Below, one piece after another: positions 14,405-19,508 of a DNA stretch of 19,508 nt (its first letter is position 1; each line of letters starts with the position of its first letter). The position numbers were made by a program, and so were the translations under genes. The notes beneath the pieces were generated by a model, which was not told the DNA's origin, ran no database searches, and was given only the letters and a program-made list of their open reading frames with translations. The stretch is from DAOVGU01 sp030637775 [NCBI: bacterium] (GTDB taxonomy: Bacteria > Ratteibacteria > UBA8468): the NCBI GenBank assembly GCA_030637775.1, contig DAOWFY010000031.1:1-19508 (forward strand), read 5' to 3'.

Positions 14405-14431
14405 GGGAAACACCTCCTGATGTTGATACAA
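14405..14431 (+). repeat. 27-nt direct repeat, right copy
   Basis: One mismatch from 13777-13803 (CACCTCC here, CATCTCC there). It lies between the convergent cupin and propeller genes. TTTCC-TGTG-GGAAA (14397-14410) makes a small hairpin at its left edge, but no T-run follows. Confidence 0.85.
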
Positions 14432-14438
14432 CTGAATT

Positions 14439-15653
14439 TTAAGTAGGATAGTAAACAAAGAGATGGGAGATACGGTCACTTTCCCCTAAATAGATTTCTC
14501 CATTCTCTCCGGTAACTGCGGCATCAAATTCATAGCCGTGCCAATAGCGAGGGGAAGAGACATAAAGAATACCTAAATCCTGCAAGTCTCCTTCTTGAGG
14601 ATTATATTTGAATAGATGGCAGCAGGATTTGCCAGCAATGCCATAAACACAGTTGTCTTTTCCTATCGCAAGACAGCGAATATGAGGTTGATTTAAAGGT
14701 TTTCCCAAAGAAATTACCTTTTCCTCTTTTGGGAAAAATTGGAAGAGAATTCCATCTGCTGATGTCCCGCCATAAATAGATTGACTCTTTTCTTCCCAGA
14801 TTAAAGATTCTATCTTATTATACACCTCTCTACCACAAATTGAGGGGGCTTTAATCTTTAAAGGAACCAAGCGCTCTTTTTTTACCTCATATTTAAATAG
14901 TTTTGTCCACCGTCCTCCTCCAAAGACATCTCCGGTAGAAGTAACAACTAAAAGCTCGGAGAAAAGATTATCTTTATCTATCTTTTCTTTCAATTCAACT
15001 GAACCTTTATCCGGATAGAAGATAAAGAAGGTGCCGGTTTTGCTGCTTAATCCATAGATACGATTTAAATTATTGTCAATAGCAAGAGAGACTATTCCCT
15101 CACCCTTCACCGGGCAAATCAGTTTTTCGATTTTACCAGAAGCACTTTTAGGACTATAAGAATAGATATAACCCTGCCTGCCTGCCGGCAGGGTTTCTCC
15201 TATCTCCGGTTTAGTCCCAAGGAAAAGTTTGTTATCAGCAGAAATGACCAAAGAACTCTTTTTGCAATTTTTTTCAACCACCCCCAAATCAACGATAGCG
15301 GCTGATTCTCCTTTAGGATTATAAACAAAAAGATGGGATTTCTCCCCGGAAGTGGCTCCATAGATTTTGCCTTCTCTATCTTTGACTAAAGAATTAATTG
15401 CGCATTCTCCGGGAGGAATCGGTAAAGGAATGGCTTTAACCTTCTCCTCAGAAACATAACAGGATTTTAGATAATCTTTAGGGAAAGGAATGTTAGCATA
15501 GATCTTTCCTTCTTTGGCTATTGCTTTTCGCCCGGCATCATCGTAGAAAACGACCCCAGATTCTTTCCCTTTTCGCCCGACTACCTCCTGACCTATTGGA
15601 AAGGAAGGTAGAGGCCATCTTCTCTTTTTTAAATCTTCTTTATCTATTGGCAT
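14439..15653 (-). CDS. Beta-propeller repeat protein A
   Basis: The 404-residue protein is built of repeated beta-blades. Each blade carries a version of G-x-I/V-Y-G followed by F/Y-x-Y-x-P, for example GKIYGATSGEKSHLFVYNPKG, NRIYGLSSKTGTFFIFYP, QSIYGGTSADGILFQFFP, NCVYGIAGKSCCHLFKYNP and GEIYLGESDRISHLFVYYP. Six or seven blades are likely. There is no signal peptide or membrane segment, so it is probably cytoplasmic. At about residues 154-160 it contains LPAGRQG, coded by an inserted palindrome (15172-15193). Its start follows the stop of the neighbouring propeller gene by one base, so they form one operon. Such folds bind ligands or act as lyases or hydrolases. No catalytic residues can be named here. 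Confidence 0.8.
   Translation of the reverse strand: MPIDKEDLKKRRWPLPSFPIGQEVVGRKGKESGVVFYDDAGRKAIAKEGKIYANIPFPKDYLKSCYVSEEKVKAIPLPIPPGECAINSLVKDREGKIYGATSGEKSHLFVYNPKGESAAIVDLGVVEKNCKKSSLVISADNKLFLGTKPEIGETLPAGRQGYIYSYSPKSASGKIEKLICPVKGEGIVSLAIDNNLNRIYGLSSKTGTFFIFYPDKGSVELKEKIDKDNLFSELLVVTSTGDVFGGGRWTKLFKYEVKKERLVPLKIKAPSICGREVYNKIESLIWEEKSQSIYGGTSADGILFQFFPKEEKVISLGKPLNQPHIRCLAIGKDNCVYGIAGKSCCHLFKYNPQEGDLQDLGILYVSSPRYWHGYEFDAAVTGENGEIYLGESDRISHLFVYYPT
15172..15193. repeat. CCTGCC/GGCAGG palindrome inside propeller A (encodes LPAGRQG)
   Basis: It contains CCTGCCGGCAGG, a perfect 12-bp palindrome (15181-15192), preceded by a further CCCTGCCTG. Read on the minus strand it inserts LPAGRQG between GET and GYIYSY. 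This peptide is a well-known product of such repeats in candidate-phylum genomes. Confidence 0.85.
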
Positions 15654-15654
15654 A

Positions 15655-16833
15655 TTATCCCCAGCTTCTCACCAAAGGCCATCTTGGAGTAAAATCCTTG
15701 CCTGAGCCTTCCGGAGTGTAGATATATATCCTTTCTGGTCGATTATTAGTATCGGCAAAGTAGAGATTGCCGGCAAAATCCTTGGTCGCCTTAGCGATAT
15801 ATTCAGAATGGTATTCTCCATCGTCAAATGGGCAGATTTCTTCTTTCTTCAAACTCTTCGGCTCCATCCTAAAAAGATACATCCGATAAGGTATTCTCCT
15901 GTTTCTATCTAACTTGGAAGCGGCATAATAGAGATACCCATCATCACCAAAAATAAGACCTCCCAGATGGTCTAATTTATCTTTACCGTAGCCAGGACCT
16001 AAATCATAAATTTTGTTATCTTTAAAGTCGTATCTGAATAGCTTTTCAGCAAAAGGAATTCTTTCTAAGTTCCAGACCGTCCCATAGACACTATTTCCAT
16101 CAGGAGAGGAAACAACATCATAAGCACTCCTTGCTTCAGATGGAGAATCCGGGTCCTCAGGAACTCTGGCCTTCAGGTGAATTAATTTATCTTCTTCAAC
16201 ATCATACTTGACGATATATCCCAAATCATCCACTGTGTAACCATTCTCTTCCGGGTCAATCCAGACAACCTGGGCATTAATGTCGCCAATTCTACCCAGG
16301 TCTCGATATTTTCTATTTTTTATATCAAATACATAGAAATGGTCTCTGGGCCAGGTAATCCCATATAAAAGACCTCTTTTTCCTGCCAAAGCCATCGCTC
16401 TACTTCCTTCATTAGGGCTCATTATCCCAAAATCTTCTACTCTCTCAGTTTTAGGGTCAAGTGAGAAGATGTGAAAACCAGGATGCATCCTTTCTGGGTC
16501 ATCCCAGGTATGCCAGGAGCGCCATACAGGATGATTAATAGGTGGACCAGAGCAATGAGTAGCACAGTATAATTTACCAGAACTATGCGGAAGAAGGCAG
16601 TAATGAATCTTAGAATAAGGCGCTCTTCCTGAATCTAATGGTTCTCCCAAGGCTGGTCCTACTTCCAGGAGATATTCGGTTTTCTCTTTCATCGGGTCAT
16701 ACCTGACGATAAAAACGCTTTGACCTCCGGTCAATTCAGAGCAAACGGCAATATAAATATTCCCGTCTCTTCCCGTAGTAATCGACCAGCAGGTATCATG
16801 CACCGGTAATTCCCTGAAGACAATCGATTTCAT
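15655..16833 (-). CDS. Beta-propeller repeat protein B
   Basis: The 392-residue protein has blade motifs such as DGNIYIAV, GKLYCATHC, GLLYGITWPRDHFYVFD, NSVYGTVWN, DGYLYYAAS and GNLYFADTNN. It is rich in Trp, Tyr and His and has no signal peptide. An extended N-terminal loop carries HPVWRSWHTWDDPERMHPG. It shares the blade style of propeller A directly downstream, so the pair probably arose by duplication or act on related ligands. Upstream of the start there is no strong Shine-Dalgarno sequence. A ligand or enzyme activity cannot be assigned. The weak resemblance to virginiamycin B lyase-like and SMP-30-like propellers reflects the fold only. Confidence 0.8.
   Translation of the reverse strand: MKSIVFRELPVHDTCWSITTGRDGNIYIAVCSELTGGQSVFIVRYDPMKEKTEYLLEVGPALGEPLDSGRAPYSKIHYCLLPHSSGKLYCATHCSGPPINHPVWRSWHTWDDPERMHPGFHIFSLDPKTERVEDFGIMSPNEGSRAMALAGKRGLLYGITWPRDHFYVFDIKNRKYRDLGRIGDINAQVVWIDPEENGYTVDDLGYIVKYDVEEDKLIHLKARVPEDPDSPSEARSAYDVVSSPDGNSVYGTVWNLERIPFAEKLFRYDFKDNKIYDLGPGYGKDKLDHLGGLIFGDDGYLYYAASKLDRNRRIPYRMYLFRMEPKSLKKEEICPFDDGEYHSEYIAKATKDFAGNLYFADTNNRPERIYIYTPEGSGKDFTPRWPLVRSWG
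16562..16580. repeat. 19-nt exact repeat, copy in propeller B
   Basis: GCACAGTATAATTTACCAG recurs exactly at 17957-17975 in an intergenic stretch. Here it codes for SGKLYCA on the minus strand. Confidence 0.85.
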
Positions 16834-16849
16834 TTCACTGAATTTTGTT

Positions 16850-17305
16850 TTATAAAATGGGTAAATCTTTTTGAGGATTCTTTGTTTTAACCAAAGAAAT
16901 TATCTTTTCTATAAAAGTTTGGGCGTCGCTTAAAGCTTGTTCAGCTTCTTGTTTAGCAATAGGCCGTTCTGGTTCATAGATAAAATCATGCCTTTTTCTT
17001 CGCATCCAATCAAAGTTATTTACCAATTTCTTAAATTCTTCTCCGAGAATTCTTCCGCAAAACGAGACTACTGTTTTGTGCCGGTCTTTACCTTTTGGTC
17101 TATAACCTTCGGCCAGCATTAACGCCCTTCCCGCTCTAAGCATTCCATGATAGGCAATTGCATAGGCCCACTCTTCATCGATAGAGAGATTTGCTTTTGC
17201 AGTGGTTAAATCTTTTCTGGCTCTCTCAATAGATTTATCCGCCCTTTTAAGGTTTGCAGGGATCTTTTCGATTAAACCTTCCCTTATTAAATCTTCAAAA
17301 ATCAT
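16850..17305 (-). CDS. HEPN-domain toxin of a HEPN/MNT pair
   Basis: The 151-residue all-helical protein begins MIFEDLIREGLIEKI and carries helices with ARKDLTTAKANL and WAYAIAYHGMLRAGRALML. The conserved HEPN region is MRRKRHDFIYE (101-111). The usual HEPN RNase signature is R-x(4-6)-H; here the nearest arginines to His106 are at 102, 103 and 105, so the spacing is not canonical although the RKRHDxxY pattern is common in MNT partners. It starts inside the last codons of the MNT gene (11-bp overlap), which indicates coupled translation. In characterised pairs the toxin is an RNase silenced by adenylylation by the MNT partner. Confidence 0.85.
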   Translation of the reverse strand: MIFEDLIREGLIEKIPANLKRADKSIERARKDLTTAKANLSIDEEWAYAIAYHGMLRAGRALMLAEGYRPKGKDRHKTVVSFCGRILGEEFKKLVNNFDWMRRKRHDFIYEPERPIAKQEAEQALSDAQTFIEKIISLVKTKNPQKDLPIL

Positions 17306-17864
17306 TCTCTGAACCTATAATAAAAATTTTCTTTTCTCGTGATATCTCCGACATAAAAGAATCTTTAATTTTTCTCTTTTCATAAAACTCTTCTTTAGAA
17401 AATACGGAATAATTAATTTCTCTGTTTAATTTCTTTTCCAAAACACTAATAAATTCATTTAAAACTGTTATATCCGGTTTGCCAAGAATTATTAGGTCAA
17501 TGTCACTATCTACATTCTCTTTATTTTTGGCAAAAGAACCATAGATAAAGGCAACATCAATTCCTTTTATTTTAGATAAAGTTTCTTTGAGAGAACCAAT
17601 CGTTCCTTTGGTTTTAGAGATAATTGCCTTTAATTCTGGATAGATAGCAAAATCTTTTCTAACACTATAATATTTAAGGTTACCTCTTTTGTTACTTTCA
17701 ACTAAGCCAATTGACTCCAGGTTATTAAGCTCTCTGGATATATTTTTTATATCGTGTTTGGTGAGTCTAGTTATTTCTCTTAAATAGTATCTCCTGTCTG
17801 AATTACCCAGTAAGATTTCCAGAAGAGCAACTCTTATTTTTGAGGAAAATAATTTTTCTAACAT
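17295..17864 (-). CDS. wHTH-MNT nucleotidyltransferase antitoxin
   Basis: The 189-residue protein has an N-terminal winged helix-turn-helix at about 1-75 (LREITRLTKHDIKNISRELNNLESIGLV, wing GNLKYYSVRK). The minimal nucleotidyltransferase domain starts near 100. The active site is visible as the GS-x10-DxD motif: Gly109-Ser110, with Asp121 and Asp123. In type VII-like systems such an enzyme modifies the HEPN toxin encoded next to it. The fused DNA-binding domain suggests it also represses its own promoter, where three TTGATGT half-sites lie. The start has a good ribosome-binding site (AAGGGAG). Confidence 0.9.
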   Translation of the reverse strand: MLEKLFSSKIRVALLEILLGNSDRRYYLREITRLTKHDIKNISRELNNLESIGLVESNKRGNLKYYSVRKDFAIYPELKAIISKTKGTIGSLKETLSKIKGIDVAFIYGSFAKNKENVDSDIDLIILGKPDITVLNEFISVLEKKLNREINYSVFSKEEFYEKRKIKDSFMSEISREKKIFIIGSENDF

Positions 17865-17872
17865 AATCTCCC

Positions 17873-17911
17873 TTGATGTAAATTATACATCAATTGATGT
17901 CAAAAATACAA
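17873..17911 (-). promoter_or_regulatory. Promoter and palindromic operator of the MNT/HEPN operon
   Basis: On the minus strand, TTGTAT (17911-17906) and a perfect TATAAT (17887-17882) are 18 bp apart. The spacer contains ACATCAATTGATGT, a perfect 14-bp palindrome (17887-17900). A third half-site, TTGATGT on the plus strand (17873-17879), makes a second inverted repeat: TTGATGTA, 5 nt, TACATCAA. Binding would cover the -10 and the start point, as expected for autorepression by the wHTH antitoxin. Confidence 0.75.
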
Positions 17912-17956
17912 CATTTTTCTTTTAAAATGGGCATTTTATATCCAGAAAACTATATT

Positions 17957-17975
17957 GCACAGTATAATTTACCAG
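17957..17975. repeat. 19-nt exact repeat, intergenic copy
   Basis: Identical to 16562-16580. It lies in the 168-bp gap between the MNT promoter and the pilin gene. No other gene signal is seen between about 17912 and 18032. Confidence 0.85.
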
Positions 17976-18032
17976 CTTAACTTTTTTCCATTCCATTTTT
18001 CTTCCCCCCGTTTTTCTCTAAAAACCTAATTT

Positions 18033-18637
18033 CTACTCCCACCAATTAGATTTATCCACTGTTTCAAAGGGGTACCAAGCTACATGACCATCGACAAAGA
18101 GAACATTTGGTCCGCCACTGTGCCTGGTCCCAACATGATAATGCTGATAAAGCCCACTATTCTGGACAAAAAACCCTCTAAGATTTGGATCCTTATTATC
18201 GTTATTGCTATCAGCAAGATAAATGGTTATCGATGGTTTACTAATTCTTGGTAGTTTCTTGCCCCCATTAAAGGAAACCAAATTGAGCCCATAGGATATA
18301 TAGCGGTCAGATGTCTCCATAGAGCCATATTCATGACCACGGTTCGAAGGGCAACGATACACCTTCTTTGCCTTGTCTATATATGGTTCAAGCTGCCCCA
18401 TCGTATATTAATATCGTAGTATGGAAGCCACTCGTTATTATCCTGAAGGTACATCACTACTCCCAGCCCTATCTGCCTTAAGTTACTCATACATACCGCC
18501 TGCCTGGCCTTTTCCCTGGCTTGAGATAGAGCCGGTAATATCATTGCCGCTAAAATGGCAATAATTGCTATTACCACTAAAAGCTCAATCAGGGTGAAGG
18601 CTCTGGACCACAAAGACAATCTCTTCGTCCTTCTCAT
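18033..18637 (-). pseudogene. Type II pseudopilin-like protein (N-methyl, H-x9-DG), frameshifted
   Basis: The first frame (18637 to about 18400) begins with a basic leader and the pilin signal [20 protein letters not shown], then [20 protein letters not shown]. It shifts at a four-base C run (18396-18399, G on the coding strand). The second frame (from about 18401) carries YRCPSNRG, YGLNLVSF and the C-terminal HSGGPNVLFVDGH with the H-x9-D-G motif. One missing G would join [12 protein letters not shown] to [13 protein letters not shown]. The joined length of about 200 is normal for this class of secretion or surface pseudopilins. The ribosome-binding site is strong (GGGAGGTGA). A homopolymer sequencing error cannot be excluded. 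Confidence 0.88.
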
Positions 18638-18688
18638 TTTAAATCACCTCCCTTAAATTTTGGCTTCTTTGATATACCTGAGAAGAGT

Positions 18689-18728
18689 TAGGAAACCTTT
18701 CTTTTTTCACCCCACCGCTCTTCTCAAT
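18689..18728 (+). repeat. 40-nt direct repeat, left of the PIN module
   Basis: It begins TAGGAAACCTTTC. The first 28 bases (18689-18716) are identical to 19460-19487, and about 37 of 40 match overall. An inverted repeat TGAGAAGAG (18679-18687) and CTCTTCTCA (18718-18726) surrounds this copy. Confidence 0.85.
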
Positions 18729-18745
18729 GACACCTTATGTCAATT

Positions 18746-18774
18746 TTGCATCTTCAGTTCATTTGTGCTATAGT
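18746..18774 (+). promoter_or_regulatory. Promoter of the PIN toxin-antitoxin operon
   Basis: TTGCAT (18746-18751) and TATAGT (18769-18774) are 17 bp apart. The start falls near 18781, almost at the Shine-Dalgarno sequence GGAGGTGA (18781-18788). TGACA-CCTTA-TGTCA (18728-18742) lies just upstream and may be an operator. Confidence 0.6.
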
Positions 18775-18793
18775 TCTTCTGGAGGTGAAGAAT

Positions 18794-19042
18794 ATGGGAA
18801 AAGTTACGATTGAAATTAATAAAAGGCAAGTAGAATCTATTATAGAACAATTTGGCATCACCGATAAACTTAAACTTGTTAAGAAATTGGAAAGAGAAAC
18901 GAGAAAAGAAAGATGGAGTGAACTTATTTCTAAGATTAGAAAAAGATATAAGAAGAATCCAATTTCTGATGAAGAAATTAGACGCATATGTAAAGAGGTA
19001 AGACGGCAGAGATATGAAAGAAATACCAAAGGCAGTAATTGA
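18794..19042 (+). CDS. Small basic protein, probable antitoxin of a PIN-domain pair
   Basis: The start at 18794 follows GGAGGTGA by 5 bases. The frame is open to an ATG at 18737, but that lies upstream of the promoter. The 82-residue product is highly charged: a short N-terminal strand (KVTIEINKRQVESIIEQFG) followed by helices (KLKLVKKLERETRKERW, ELISKIRKRYKKN, SDEEIRRICKEVRRQRYERN). This layout fits an antitoxin that binds DNA through its N terminus and the toxin through its C-terminal helices. The 3' end overlaps the toxin gene by 29 bp in another frame. The precise antitoxin family is not clear. Confidence 0.8.
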   Translation: MGKVTIEINKRQVESIIEQFGITDKLKLVKKLERETRKERWSELISKIRKRYKKNPISDEEIRRICKEVRRQRYERNTKGSN

Positions 19043-19427
19043 TACCAACGTATTTATTAGTGCCCTCATCGGAAGTAAAAACGCCAAATATATTTTAGAT
19101 AATTTTCTTGATGGGAGGTTTGATATAATCATTTCAGAGAAACTTTTTGAAGAACTTATTGCAACCATCGGTAAAGAAAAATTTAGTAAAATTATAGATG
19201 AGAAAGGATGTAGGGAGCTAATAGAATTACTTAAAACCGATGCAGATTGGGCTATACCTGAAGAAAAAATAGCTATTTGCCGGGATCCAAAGGATAACAT
19301 AGTATTGGAATGTGCAGTTGCTGGGAAGGTTGGTTTCATTGTTACCGGTGATAGAGACCTGCTTGCTCTTTCCCCTTTTCGTAAAATCTCCATTATAACT
19401 CCCTCTAAATTCTTAGGACTTCTTTAA
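19014..19427 (+). CDS. PIN-domain ribonuclease toxin
   Basis: The 137-residue PIN-fold protein belongs to the putative toxin group that begins AVIDTNVFISAL (7-18), with Asp10 in the active site. Glu46 or Glu47 in EKLFEEL, Asp94 in CRDPKDNIVLECA, and Asp113/Asp115 in TGDRDLLAL complete the Mg-binding acidic cluster. The enzyme would cleave RNA in the cytoplasm when free of its antitoxin. It overlaps the antitoxin by 29 bp and ends before a second copy of the 40-nt repeat. Confidence 0.92.
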   Translation: MKEIPKAVIDTNVFISALIGSKNAKYILDNFLDGRFDIIISEKLFEELIATIGKEKFSKIIDEKGCRELIELLKTDADWAIPEEKIAICRDPKDNIVLECAVAGKVGFIVTGDRDLLALSPFRKISIITPSKFLGLL

Positions 19428-19459
19428 AACCGTTATTTTCTTTTCTACTTTTTTACAAG

Positions 19460-19499
19460 TAGGAAACCTTTCTTTTTTCACCCCACCTGTTTTCTCAAT
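19460..19499 (+). repeat. 40-nt direct repeat, right of the PIN module
   Basis: It begins TAGGAAACCTTTC and matches 18689-18728 with three differences, all in the last 12 bases. CTACTT (19445-19450) and AAGTAG (19457-19462) form a hairpin at its left edge. Confidence 0.85.
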
Positions 19500-19508
19500 T
19501 AGAAGAGA

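Noticed and set aside
18715-18743. TTGACA on the minus strand as a pilin promoter
   Set aside because: The sequence 17 bp downstream (GAGCGG) is not a credible -10.

Overview
The window looks like a bacterial chromosome segment of moderate GC, probably from an uncultured anaerobic Gram-negative lineage. Candidatus Omnitrophota or a neighbouring candidate phylum is my best guess. The clues are a type II-style pseudopilin with an H-x9-D-G motif, corrinoid-dependent methyl-transfer proteins with uroporphyrinogen-decarboxylase-like partners, a CD1871A-type CXXC mini-protein next to a membrane Fe-S protein, and palindromic repeats inserted inside coding sequences. The taxonomy is inference.

Left part (1-6970, all +). 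A tRNA-Thr(CGT) with a good promoter comes first. A decayed uroporphyrinogen-decarboxylase-family methyltransferase follows, then its intact corrinoid protein. A 244-bp inverted-repeat-rich segment then abuts plsY, which has no ATG, GTG or TTG start and overlaps gpsA. A new promoter precedes a secreted four-PDZ protein and a HAMP-only membrane protein, followed by an HU-like protein, a MerR-type regulator and purN.

Middle part (7046-14385, +). A secreted TPR lytic transglycosylase is followed by a short ArgA-type acetyltransferase. A decayed gene was translationally coupled to that acetyltransferase. A promoter then starts a tightly overlapping run: argG, a 42-residue CXXC mini-protein, a NapH-like polyferredoxin, a second uroporphyrinogen-decarboxylase-family protein, thiL, and a repeat-rich spacer leading to a cupin sugar-isomerase-like gene. 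Start/stop overlaps (ATGA, TAATG) suggest co-translation from argG through thiL.

Right part (14439-19427). On the minus strand are two adjacent beta-propeller genes, a wHTH-nucleotidyltransferase/HEPN toxin-antitoxin pair with a palindromic operator, and a pseudopilin broken by one frameshift. On the plus strand is a second toxin-antitoxin pair (small basic protein plus PIN domain), bracketed by 40-bp direct repeats.

The strongest theme is the number of short palindromic elements, several lying inside or at the ends of genes (ArgA-like, propeller, thiL, lytic transglycosylase, possibly purN) without breaking the frame. They add short peptides or supply start, stop or ribosome-binding signals. 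I see no complete transposase, CRISPR array or rRNA.
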